This document shows, one piece after another, positions 1-8,200 of a DNA stretch of 23,478 nt (position 1 is the first letter of the stretch; each line of letters starts with the position of its first letter). The notes under the pieces are model-generated. The model worked only from the letters and a program-made list of their open reading frames with translations. It searched no databases and was not told where the DNA came from. This stretch comes from a virus: the IMG/VR virus record IMGVR_UViG_3300025133_000605, positions 1 through 23,478 of that record; one strand, written 5' to 3'. A program made the position numbers and the translations under genes.

Positions 1-238
1 CGCCAGCGGCGTTGTGCGCGTACAGCAGCACGGGGTTCGCCCGGTAGGGGTCCAGCAGGAGGCTGGCCTGGTCAACGATGTCGCCGTACCGGTCCACCTG
101 GCTGGTGGTGGCCACCACCAGGCTGCGCTCCTCGACCATGACGCCCCCCTCGGGGTCCATCGGGTCGGGGCGCTCCACCTCCTCCACCAGGGTGCGGGTG
201 GTGAAGCTCATGCGCGTCAGGTCGCGTCGAAGGTCCAT
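1..238 (-). CDS. HK97-family prohead protease, N-terminal part (runs off the left edge)
   Basis: The first 79 codons of a minus-strand gene starting at the ATG at 236-238, three bases after the portal stop codon. The translation contains TTSQVDRYGDIVD followed by L-x2-Y-x2-NPVLLYAHN. These are the two opening motifs of HK97-type prohead proteases (peptidase family S78), in which the scaffold or capsid delta-domain is cleaved during head maturation. The catalytic His and Ser would normally lie further downstream and are outside the window, so catalysis cannot be checked. Position directly after terminase and portal fits the usual order terminase - portal - protease - capsid. The start is well defined by the upstream stop. 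Confidence 0.85.
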   Translation of the reverse strand, partial: MDLRRDLTRMSFTTRTLVEEVERPDPMDPEGGVMVEERSLVVATTSQVDRYGDIVDQASLLLDPYRANPVLLYAHNAAG

Positions 239-241
239 GGG

Positions 242-2311
242 TCAGTCCTCCACCACCGGCTGGATGGTGCATCGGCAGTTGATGTCCAGGGCTGGCACAC
301 CGAAGCCGCCAGGCCGCAGCGCCTGGGCCCCAGCGTACTCGCCGGTGGGGACCACGAAGGCCTGGCCAGGCACCACGGGGTCCGCGTCCTCCAGGGCCAC
401 GTGGGCGTCGCGTACGTGGTCGTCGCGGCTGCTCAACCAGTGCAGCCGCACCTTCACGCCCTGCTGCACCGCCTGCTCATAGGCGTGGTGCGCGCCCTGC
501 TGAACCGCACCGGTGGCCATGGTGGTGGCTGCGGTACGTGCACGCCCAGGCCCGAAGGCGGGGCTGTCGCGCAGGTGCTTCACCAGGGCCTCGCCGTCCA
601 GCCCCTCGTCCAGCCCCTGGGCCAGCGCGGTGCGCACCGCCTCCCGGCTGGTGGCTGCCATGTGCGTGGCGCTGCCACTCGCCAGGTCGCTCACGGCGTC
701 GGTGGCGTTCCAGGTCAGGTCGAGGTCCAGCAGCCGGGCCCCGTACCGGTGGCCCTCCTTCGCGGACAGCGCCACCGGCGAGCCCAGGGCGGCCAGCACG
801 TGCTGCGCCTCGTCGGCATCGTCGAGCACCGCTTCCAGAAGCTCGTCCAGCACACCGCGAGCCAGGCCGTCCGGTGCTGCGCGGCGACCGTGGTGCTCCA
901 GGGCCTCCACCAGGCGCAGGGTGTACCTGGAGCGCTGGGCCCGCAGGGCGCGCAGCGTCGCCAGCCCCAGCCGGCGCTCGGCGCGGTCGTGCACCTGCTC
1001 GATGTAGCCCTTCCACAGGGTGGCCCGGCCAGCCTCGTCACCAGGCCAGCCCAGGGGTGCGCGCGTCACCAGGGCCAGGGCCAGGGCGCGCGTCTCCTCG
1101 TCCTCGTCCTCGTCCTCGTCCACCAGGGGCTCGTCCGCCGGTGCCTCCTGCTCCTGTACGGGGGCGTCGTCGAAGCCCTCGTAGGCGTAGGCGTCCGGCA
1201 CGCTCATGCCGTTGGCGATGTGGGTGCCCACCCGGGCCAGGCGGTCGGTGCGGCTCTCCTGGAGCGCCTCCACCCCGCCCAGGTCGTGGCTCACGCTCAG
1301 CGCCGGGTCGTACTCCCGGGCCAGGCCCGTCAGGGCGGCATCCAGCAGCCGGCAGTCGGACGCCAGCTTCTCCCAGTACACGCGCTTCTGCTGGAGGCTG
1401 GTGGCGTAGTTCGCTGTCGGGAGCCCCACCTTCACCGGGGGGGTGCCCACCACCGCCATGGCCGTCTCGCGGTTGTAGGCGAGCAGCTTGCCGAACTCCA
1501 TGTCGCGCAGGGTGGGGTTGATGCTGTCCACCTTGGCCCGGCCGCTCGTCACCAGGGCCCCACCCTCCTGGCTCACGGCCTCGTACCGCTCACGCACCGC
1601 CTTGCGCATGGCGTCGTCCCAGAACTGCGTGGGCTCCTCGGGGCTGATCACCACGTCCGGCACACCCAGCTTCGTCATGCGGGCCGCCAGGCGCTGGGCC
1701 CGGTAGTCGGACGTCAGCGACAGGTGGAGGGGCTCCACCCCGCCCACCCCGTACACGCTGGCCTTGCCCTTCGCGTAGCTGGGCAGCCGGACGTGCAGCA
1801 CATCCTCGGGGGCCAGCTGTAGCTGCTGGCCGTCCAGGTCCAGGTCGTAGCGCAGGGGCTGGCCCAGGTGGCCGGCCACCACGCTCACGCACTCGGGGTG
1901 CAGCCGCACCAGGCTGGCGGGGGGGCGGCCCGGTGCAGGGCGCAGGAGCCACACGTAAGCGTTGCCAGCCAGCAGCAGGTCCACCCACAGCTGGCGGCGA
2001 AGCCCCTCGCCCGTCTCCCAGCTGGAGGGCTGGGCCAGCAGGTCCAGAAGCTCGTGCTGGTCCACCGGCTTGGCGTCAGCCCCTGCACCATGGGTCAGGT
2101 TCAGGGGGAGGCCCGCCAGGTCCTCGGCCACCCTGCTCACGCTGGCCACCAGCCAGGGGAACCTGGAGAAGGCAGACATGGCAGCGGCCGGGTCGTAGCC
2201 GGGTCGCTGGGGGGTCGAACTGGTGGCACCCTGGAGCCTGGGGGGCACCGGGTCAGGGGTGCTCGGGGCCAGGCGAAGGGCCTGGAGAAGTCGCGTCCAG
2301 AGGCTGGCCAT
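242..2311 (-). CDS. Portal protein fused to a MuF-like head morphogenesis domain
   Basis: A 689-residue protein. Residues about 1-385 look like an HK97-family portal: motifs such as GNAYVWLLRP, the hinge region GVGGVEPL, and a C-terminal part with VGTPPVKVG and YWEKLASDC. The dodecameric portal forms the DNA entry channel at the head vertex. An acidic linker (about residues 390-408, a run of alternating D and E encoded by a TCCTCG repeat at about 1094-1120) leads to a second domain. This domain ends with WLSSRDDHVRDAHVAL (from residue 625) and LDINCRCT near the C terminus, the signature of Mu gpF / SPP1 gp7-type minor head proteins. Portals of this class are normally 400-480 residues and MuF is usually a separate gene, so this is a real fusion. 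No toxin or other effector domain follows MuF. Start: ATG at 2309-2311, with only a weak G-rich Shine-Dalgarno sequence. Confidence 0.88.
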   Translation of the reverse strand: MASLWTRLLQALRLAPSTPDPVPPRLQGATSSTPQRPGYDPAAAMSAFSRFPWLVASVSRVAEDLAGLPLNLTHGAGADAKPVDQHELLDLLAQPSSWETGEGLRRQLWVDLLLAGNAYVWLLRPAPGRPPASLVRLHPECVSVVAGHLGQPLRYDLDLDGQQLQLAPEDVLHVRLPSYAKGKASVYGVGGVEPLHLSLTSDYRAQRLAARMTKLGVPDVVISPEEPTQFWDDAMRKAVRERYEAVSQEGGALVTSGRAKVDSINPTLRDMEFGKLLAYNRETAMAVVGTPPVKVGLPTANYATSLQQKRVYWEKLASDCRLLDAALTGLAREYDPALSVSHDLGGVEALQESRTDRLARVGTHIANGMSVPDAYAYEGFDDAPVQEQEAPADEPLVDEDEDEDEETRALALALVTRAPLGWPGDEAGRATLWKGYIEQVHDRAERRLGLATLRALRAQRSRYTLRLVEALEHHGRRAAPDGLARGVLDELLEAVLDDADEAQHVLAALGSPVALSAKEGHRYGARLLDLDLTWNATDAVSDLASGSATHMAATSREAVRTALAQGLDEGLDGEALVKHLRDSPAFGPGRARTAATTMATGAVQQGAHHAYEQAVQQGVKVRLHWLSSRDDHVRDAHVALEDADPVVPGQAFVVPTGEYAGAQALRPGGFGVPALDINCRCTIQPVVED

Positions 2312-2326
2312 GGCCCCATGACTATC

Positions 2327-2345
2327 ACAGGCCAGCCGGGCCTGT
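2327..2345. repeat. Small perfect hairpin upstream of the portal gene
   Basis: ACAGGCC (2327-2333) and GGCCTGT (2339-2345) form a 7-bp stem with a 5-base loop, 15 bases upstream of the portal start. It resembles the hairpin-before-start arrangement seen at several early genes and may act on translation or transcript processing. Confidence 0.4.
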
Positions 2346-2369
2346 CACCAGGCATCCCTCAGGTGGATT

Positions 2370-2564
2370 CTACCCCCAGGGTGGCCAGGGCAAGGCCCCG
2401 AACCAGGGTGGCCCGTTGCGGGCGATGTCGCACCGTGCGCAACTTCTGCACACCCCGACAGCGCCACGAGGATGCCCCCTGTCGCGTTTAGAGGGGGGGA
2501 GGTGCGCCAGCACACCGGTAGCTCGCCAATCTGCCAGCGTCGCAGAATAGGGCTCGTCAGCCAC
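2370..2564 (-). CDS. Micro-ORF with a CxxC motif, copy 1 of a duplicated block (doubtful gene)
   Basis: A possible 64-residue protein starting at a GTG (2562-2564). It begins VADEPYSAT, carries GVLAHLP, DRGHPRG and a CRSCARC cysteine pair, and ends in a Trp/Pro-rich tail. A near-identical reading frame lies at 21522-21782 on the plus strand. The shared stretches are identical even at synonymous positions, while the stretches between them differ in sequence. That pattern fits conserved DNA elements better than a conserved protein. There is no clear Shine-Dalgarno sequence; the 23-bp repeat sits exactly over the start codon. It could be a small zinc-binding protein or simply an open frame through a regulatory block. 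Confidence 0.3.
   Translation of the reverse strand: MADEPYSATLADWRATGVLAHLPPSKRDRGHPRGAVGVCRSCARCDIARNGPPWFGALPWPPWG
2463..2485 (+). repeat. 23-bp dispersed motif, copy A
   Basis: A G followed by CCACGAGGATGCCCCCTGTC and then GC. Identical to the copy at 2560-2582 on the same strand, with start points 97 bases apart, and to the reverse complement of 21601-21623. Related copies are at 12204 and 21436. Confidence 0.7.
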
Positions 2565-2582
2565 GAGGATGCCCCCTGTCGC
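2560..2582 (+). repeat. 23-bp dispersed motif, copy B
   Basis: The same 23 bases as copy A at 2463-2485. It overlaps the GTG of the micro-ORF 2370-2564. From here to about 2676 there is no supported gene; the stretch contains only the palindrome GGGGGCCCCC (2584-2593) and G+C-rich sequence with several CGACAG/TGCGACAG words. Confidence 0.7.
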
Positions 2583-2676
2583 CGGGGGCCCCCAGGGCCT
2601 GGCTCGTGTGCGCCAGCGTGCAACGGTGCGACAGACGGGCCGACAGCGGGCCTGTGTTAGGGTGGTCTGGGGCCAC

Positions 2677-2752
2677 GGACAGCTAGCTCAAGCCAGTAGA
2701 GCACCAGCTTCTTCAGCCGGGAGATCCTGGGTCAGACCAGGGCTGTCCACCA
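2677..2752 (+). tRNA. tRNA-like element, anticodon CTT (Lys) if functional; degenerate
   Basis: A 76-base cloverleaf with a perfect 7-bp acceptor stem (GGACAGC 2677-2683 with GCTGTCC 2742-2748), discriminator A and an encoded CCA (2750-2752). The D stem GCTC/GAGC is perfect. The anticodon stem CCAGC/GCCGG has one A-C mismatch, with a 7-base loop TTCTTCA giving anticodon CTT. The T stem CCTGG/CCAGG is perfect. Defects: the D loop lacks the G18-G19 pair, the T loop has six bases without the TTC motif, and position 37 would be C. It lies on the strand opposite to its neighbours. It is either a decayed phage tRNA or a tRNA-like structure with another role. Confidence 0.5.
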
Positions 2753-2765
2753 CCCCCCGGGGGAG

Positions 2766-4235
2766 CTACGACACCCCGGGGCGACGCCCCAGCGAGAGCA
2801 CTAGGTAGCGCAGCGCGTCGCACCCGTGGTCGTCTCGCTTGAGGGGTGCGTCAGGGGCGTCCGCCTTGCCCCCGCTGGTACGCCAGATGTACCCCTCCAG
2901 TTCGCGTATCAGCTGCTGGCAGCTGGAGTGCACCAGCAGGTGGGGCCGGCCCTCCACGTCCAGGCGCAGGCGCTCGGCCACGGCGTTGATGCCTGGCCGC
3001 ACCGCCTTCAGACCAGCCACGCTGTGGATGCCGTGCTCGCGTGCCAGGGTGAGCCTCGCGCTGGCGTCCTCCGGGTCGCACACGGTCAGCGCCACCTGCT
3101 CGGGGTGGCCGTTCAGCACCTGGGCGTGCTGCGCGATGGTGCGCTCGCGCTGGTAGTACTCCCGGAACACGTGCAGCACGTCGTCCTTCGGGTCGTGGGC
3201 CACCCACAGGCACGCGAAGGGGTTGCGCACCCCGAAGTCGATGGTGCGGTACACCGGCCAGGCGGGGGGCGGCTGGAAGGGTTCCACCACGTGGGTGGCC
3301 CGCATGAAGGTGGGCCAGACGCGGCCCTCCAGGGTGGCGAACTGTCCGTGCGCACGGGCTGCCAGTTCGTGCTCGCCGAAGCCCCGCAGCACGTCCGCGG
3401 CCTCGCCCTGGGGCAGGTACGGGTTGTCGAAGATGCTGAGCCAGGCGCTGCGGTGTAGCTCGTCGGGCTCCCCCACGAACCGGTCGTACACCCACGTCAG
3501 CCCCTTGAGCGGCGTCATGGTGAACACGGCCCGGCCCCTGCGGTCCAGCAGCCGCATGCGCGCCTCGTCCCACACCTGTCGCCGGTGCTCCTCGTCCAGC
3601 CACAGCCAGTCCCAGCTGGAGCCCTGGAAGCCCTCCCGGCCCATGGCGTCGGTCTTGAACAGCACGGTGCTGCCGTTGGGCAGCGTGGCCCGGCACTCCC
3701 CCCCGCCGAAGCGGTTGCGCCAGCGTGTGCCCTCGGGCAGGTACTGCTCCAGCATGGGGCGCTGAACCTCGATGCTGTCACCGCTGTCCAGGGCGCTGCA
3801 CGCGATGGCAGCTGGGGCCTCGGGGAACGCCAAGGGCGACACCCCGTTGCGCTGGCACCAGTCCAGCACGGCCGGGTGGTCACGGCCGTGGGCAGCGCAG
3901 GCCGTCAGCATGGCCCCCAGGAGGGTCTTGCCCGACCGGTTGCCCCCGAAGAGGGCGAAGTACCTGGGCACCTCGCCGTTGAGCATCTGGGCAGCCAGGC
4001 GCTGGCTGGTGCGCGCCTCGGGGGCCTGGCAGCCCCTGGGGCAGCTGTGCGCCTGGCCCAGGTGGTGCAGGGGGGCCTGGCAGCTGCGGCACACCGGTCG
4101 CCACGCCTCGGCCCCGTACAGGGGGAAGCGCTTCACCAGGGCCTGGTATGCCTCCAGGGCATCCACGACCTCCACCAGGCGTCGGTGCTCCAGCTGCTCC
4201 AGCTGCTGGGGGTCCAGGGCCAGGTGGCTTGACAC
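2766..4235 (-). CDS. terL: Terminase large subunit (DNA packaging ATPase/nuclease)
   Basis: A 489-residue protein. The N-terminal ATPase has Walker A GGNRSGKT (97-104), Walker B WLWLDEE (210-216) and the coupling motif FTMTP (about 238-242). The C-terminal RNase H-like nuclease has TIDFG (D333), VCDPED (D387) and HGCDALRY (D473), so all three acidic metal ligands are present. An extra zinc-binding insert, CRSC and CPRGC (C49, C52, C65, C69), sits before the ATPase. The enzyme docks on the portal, pumps DNA into the prohead and cuts the concatemer. It starts at a GTG immediately after the TAG of the preceding gene. Small terminase and portal lie on either side, as expected. Confidence 0.96.
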   Translation of the reverse strand: MSSHLALDPQQLEQLEHRRLVEVVDALEAYQALVKRFPLYGAEAWRPVCRSCQAPLHHLGQAHSCPRGCQAPEARTSQRLAAQMLNGEVPRYFALFGGNRSGKTLLGAMLTACAAHGRDHPAVLDWCQRNGVSPLAFPEAPAAIACSALDSGDSIEVQRPMLEQYLPEGTRWRNRFGGGECRATLPNGSTVLFKTDAMGREGFQGSSWDWLWLDEEHRRQVWDEARMRLLDRRGRAVFTMTPLKGLTWVYDRFVGEPDELHRSAWLSIFDNPYLPQGEAADVLRGFGEHELAARAHGQFATLEGRVWPTFMRATHVVEPFQPPPAWPVYRTIDFGVRNPFACLWVAHDPKDDVLHVFREYYQRERTIAQHAQVLNGHPEQVALTVCDPEDASARLTLAREHGIHSVAGLKAVRPGINAVAERLRLDVEGRPHLLVHSSCQQLIRELEGYIWRTSGGKADAPDAPLKRDDHGCDALRYLVLSLGRRPGVS

Positions 4236-4601
4236 CTACTGGCCCCCCGATGTAGGTGTGGGAGTACCTGGGGGGGTAGGGGGGGCCGCGGACTGCAAGG
4301 CCGCAACACCGGGGAGGGGTGGTGGGTGTGGGAGGAGGGGTGGGGGCTGCACGGGCTGCAACACCACCCGAACGCGCCCCTCGCCCAGCACGTCCATCAG
4401 GCTTCCCTCGGGGTAGTCCCTGGTCGCCACGGCCTGGTGCTGCCCAGGCGGCCAGCCCAGGGCCTCGGCAGCCTCCACCAGGAGGTCGGCCAGGTCTGGC
4501 TCCTGGGCCATCACCTCGGCATCGACCTCCATCCAGAAGCCGCCGGGGTGGAGCAACAGCACCACGCCCAGGCCGGTGTCGCACCGCCAGCGCTCGGCCA
4601 T
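4236..4601 (-). CDS. Unknown protein between the terminase subunits, proline-rich tail
   Basis: A 121-residue protein starting at the ATG 4599-4601, two bases after the small terminase stop and ending directly against the large terminase start, so it is surely co-translated with them. The first 80 residues look folded: alternating hydrophobic strands with GVVLLLHPGGFWMEVD and a helical DLADLLVEAAEAL. The rest is a low-complexity Pro/Thr-rich tail. I recognise no family. Its position suggests a role in packaging or head assembly, but that is inference from context only. Confidence 0.7.
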   Translation of the reverse strand: MAERWRCDTGLGVVLLLHPGGFWMEVDAEVMAQEPDLADLLVEAAEALGWPPGQHQAVATRDYPEGSLMDVLGEGRVRVVLQPVQPPPLLPHPPPLPGVAALQSAAPPTPPGTPTPTSGGQ

Positions 4602-4603
4602 GC

Positions 4604-5170
4604 TCACTTGTTCACCAGGGTGCCGTCGGGCAGCGCCACGGGGTGCTCCCATAGCTGCTCGGCCACGCTCGGGGGCAGCACCCCCAGGGCGGCCCTGGCC
4701 CGGTCCACCAGGGCGCTCGTGTCCACGCTGTGCGTGTGGTCGTGGCTCACCTTCACCTCCAGGGGGGCCTGGGCCCCCAGCATGCGGCTCTTCATCCCCA
4801 TCAGGCTCGTCACGGCCTTCCAGCCCGCGCTGTGCTTCCGCGTGTCGGTGCTCCTGGTGTCCTGGTACGCCTGGGCCAGCAGCCGGTCCAGCTGGAGCGC
4901 GAAGCCCTGGCGCTGGGCGCGCAGGTCCTGCTCGTCGTGGGCCTTGGCCCAGGCCGTGAGAACGTGCTTCCGGTCCATGTAGACCTGCTCCAGGCTCAGC
5001 CCGTGCCGGTCGGCGAACCGCATCAGCACGTCCCGGGTGGTGGGCGCACTGATCATCAGCTGCTCCAGCTGGGCCCGCCTGGCGGCCACCTCCGCGTTGG
5101 TCGAGCGCTTCGGGTTGCCCTTGGTGTGTCCGCTCGGCACGGTGCCCTCCAGGTGTTGCATGCCATGCAT
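4604..5170 (-). CDS. terS: Probable terminase small subunit
   Basis: A 188-residue protein. Basic N-terminus (TKGNPKRST) followed by a helix-turn-helix-like segment (about 35-68, with TTRDVLMRFADRHGLSLEQV), a helical middle that could oligomerise (RAQRQGFALQLDRLLAQAYQ) and a C-terminal region ending VALPDGTLVNK. This layout and its place two genes upstream of the large terminase fit a small terminase that recognises the packaging site. The family is too divergent to name by eye. Start could be the ATG at 5170 or a second ATG nine bases downstream; a palindrome resembling the regulator operator overlaps this start. Confidence 0.6.
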   Translation of the reverse strand: MHGMQHLEGTVPSGHTKGNPKRSTNAEVAARRAQLEQLMISAPTTRDVLMRFADRHGLSLEQVYMDRKHVLTAWAKAHDEQDLRAQRQGFALQLDRLLAQAYQDTRSTDTRKHSAGWKAVTSLMGMKSRMLGAQAPLEVKVSHDHTHSVDTSALVDRARAALGVLPPSVAEQLWEHPVALPDGTLVNK

Positions 5171-5171
5171 C
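5152..5171. promoter_or_regulatory. Operator-like palindrome over the small terminase start
   Basis: GGTGTTGCATGCCATGCATC matches the reverse complement of the operator-like site at 20987-21006 at 18 of 20 bases. It overlaps the first codons of the small terminase gene. If the regulator at 21166-21432 binds GTTGCA-N5-TGCAAC, it could also touch the head operon here. Confidence 0.4.
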
Positions 5172-5215
5172 CCCGGTGTGTAGCCTACTCGCTCGCGGGG
5201 CCCGCGTCACCCGGC

Positions 5216-8200
5216 TCAGGCATCGTCCACCCCAGGCTCCTGGTCGGCCAGGCTGTCCGCCGGCACCCACCCCAGGCTCTCCTCGGGCTTGCCTGGGCCC
5301 TTCCACAGCACCACCACCTCCTGGTGGCCCCGGGCCAGCTTCCGGGCCTTCTTGAAGGCGTTGGCGGCCCGGAGGGGCATGCTCCCAGCGGGGGTCACGA
5401 GCACCGCTGTGTTGTACAGCTGGAAGCCCACGTCCTGGGCCTTGCCCATGAGCCAGCCGGGGAACCCCGACAGCTGCCCATCGCGCAGCCGGTAGTCGCC
5501 CACCACCCACACCGCGAAGGAGCCCGGCCGCAGCACGCGGTAGCTCGCCGCCAGCACGTGGTGGATGGCCAGCCGGAAGCCCTGGCGGTCCATGGTGCTC
5601 AGGTCCTGCTCCAGGTCGGAGTACCTCTCCAGCGGGCCGTACGGGGGGCACGTCAGCAGCCCGTCGAAGCTCTCGGGGGCGCAGCCCTCCAGCACCCCAG
5701 CGGCATCGCCGCACAACCACGTCGGGTCGGCCACCGGCACCGGCCCCACCTCGTTGCGGTGCCCCACCAGCCACACGCAGTCTCCAGGCTGGACGAAGGG
5801 CAGCACCTTCGCCTCGTAGTGCGGGTCCAGGGGCACCCCACCGATGGAGGCATCGACATGGGTGTCGTAGGCGGCCTCGGCATCCACCAGCGTCACCATG
5901 TCTCGCCAGTCGTCGGGGGCGTAGCGGTCCAGCCGCTTGGTGGGGCTGGCTCCCACGACGACGCCGACGACGGGCATGTCTCGCCCAGCGTCGCGCAGCC
6001 CGTGCAGCACCCCCGCCAGCGTCATGCCGCTGCCCACCACCACCACCAGGCGCTGGGCCTCCTGGGGGAGGTTCGCCACCTGGCCTCGCGTCTGCTCGAC
6101 GGCTGCCTGGCACTGCATCCCGAAGGGCACCTCTTGCCAGCCCAGGCGCTTGGCGTCCTCCCGGGCCTTCGCCGCCAGGTTGCTCGCCCTGGGGAACTGC
6201 GCCACACGGACGGCCCCCGCCCACAGGGCCTCGCGCACCTGGGGGCCTGGCGGGCCTCCCGGGGTGTGCACCCTGCACGGGATGCCCAGGTGCTGGGCGA
6301 TGCGCGCGACCAGGGCCACCTGGGGGCTGTCGGCGCTGCCTCCCGTCACCACGCCCACCCCGCGCTCGGCTGCTGCCTGGCACAGGGCGAAGCAGGTGCG
6401 GGCCTTGCCACCGCGCACCCCGGCGACGGTGTACAGGTCATCGCGCTTGAGCCAAACGCCCAGCCCACCCTTGTGGACCGAATCCCCCTCGTGCGGGTAG
6501 TGCTCCACCGGCGTCACCTCGGGCTGGCTGGTGTCCCCCACCAGGCCGGGCCGGCTCAGGCCAGCTGCGCGCCACGCCTCACAGTTCGCATCCACCTGCA
6601 CCGCTCGGAGGTCGATCCCGGTGTAGTGGTAGCCCAGGTGGGCAGCTACAGCCCCGCGCACCGTGGCCCCGGCGAAGGGGTCGAGCACCTGGCCGCCCTC
6701 GGGCATGAACCAGCGCAGCATCAGTTCGCACAGGGTGCCGTCGAAGCTGCTGCCTCCGTGCTCCTGCTTCAGCCCCGCGCTGCGGTCCAGGTCGGGGCTG
6801 CTGCTGGTGCTCCCCAGGAAGTCCTTCCCCAGGCTCGGCCGCACCCCCGGCTGGTCGCGCCACCACCGCTTCCGCGCTTGCCAGTAGCCCTGGCGGCTGT
6901 CCAGCACGCTGAACGGGGGCGCGCCGAAGCGCTCGGCCAGCGTCTCTTTCACCGGGTCCGCGTACCTGCTGCCCTGCTGCACCTCGTCCAGCCAGGCCGC
7001 TGCCTCCCCCTCGGTGAAGCCCAGGCCGTCCAGGCCGCTGCCAGCATCCATGCACTCGCGCAGGATGGCCTCCAGGGCCTCGTCCTCCCAGGAGGCTAGC
7101 TCAGCGGTGCGGTTCAGCGCGACCGACAGGCGCTTCCGCGCGTGGTCATCTACGTCCACCTCCACCACGTCAGCATGGGTCCAGCCCAGGTGCGCCATGG
7201 CCAGGTGGGTGCCGTTGCCAGCCACGATGACCCCGGTGCCCTTCTGCACCACCAGGGGTGACACCTGGCCGTGGGTGCGCAGGCTGGCGGCGATGGCTTC
7301 GATGTTCCTGGCGCTGTGGGCCCGCGGGTTCGTCGGGTCCTGCTTCATCTCGTGCAGGGCCATGCTCATCACGGCCAGCCCGTGGGTGGGGGCCGCGCTG
7401 GGCGGGGCCTGCTTCGGCGTCGGCGTCGGTGCGGCCATGGGGGCCTCCTTCGGGTTCAGCCCAGCCCACACGGCCGGGTCGATGTTCACGTCGCCCAGCC
7501 GGTAGACGGGCACCTCGGTGGCCCCCCGCAGGCTGGCCTTGAAGCTGGCGAGCCCGCGGCCCGCACTGGCGGGGGTGCCCCCGATGCTCACCTGGGCGTC
7601 CAGCCCGTGGCGCTCGGCGATGCGGCGCATGTCTACGAGGTGCAGGATGCGCGCAGCCTCCCCCCCCAGGTGCTCCCGGCTGGCCTGGTAGTCCACCGGG
7701 CCCGCGGCCACGTAGACCTGGCCTGGCCCCTGCGCCTGGTGGATGCTCGCGGCCACCAGGGTGTCCCCCGCCCACAGGCCGAAGTGATCGCTACTCCCGG
7801 CCAGGGGGGGCACCTGGCCCTTGGAGTGATCGCGGCCCTGCTCGACCCAGCGGTCCACCAGGGCGTCCAGCTGGTCGGCCGTCACCGGCCCCACGGTGCA
7901 GTCCCCCCGGGCCAGCAGCCGGGCCCGCTTGTGCCTCCAGGTTCGCCAGGCTGGCCCCTCCAGGCCCACCCACTCACGGGGCGAGAACACCACCTCTCGC
8001 ACCAGGGGGTCCCCTCCCACCACCTGGCCCAGGCGCTGGGCATCGAAGGGCGACAGCTGGGCACTCAGCCCCGCCTCGCGCAGCTGCGCCAGCACGCCCT
8101 GCTCCAGGTCGGCATCACCGGACAGCGACATGGGGGGAGCCACCACCTCGGCCACGTACGTCTGGAACACCTTCGACCGGCGCACCACCACCAGGCAGCC

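Noticed and set aside
14-1822. Long open frame on the plus strand opposite the portal gene
   Set aside because: High G+C leaves antisense frames open. The translation is rich in Arg, Gly, His and Gln with no motifs, while the minus strand encodes a clear portal-MuF protein.
2463-2582. Two identical 23-bp repeats as a mini CRISPR array
   Set aside because: Only two copies, separated by 74 bases of non-spacer-like sequence, with an inverted copy and diverged copies elsewhere in the window.
4236-6383. 715-residue minus-strand frame running through the methyltransferase catalytic region
   Set aside because: Its upstream part is a shifted frame of the modification protein and is low-complexity. 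Only its last 121 codons, from the ATG at 4601, form a supported gene.
4730-7099. 789-residue plus-strand frame
   Set aside because: Antisense to the modification and small terminase genes; no domain and typical shadow composition.
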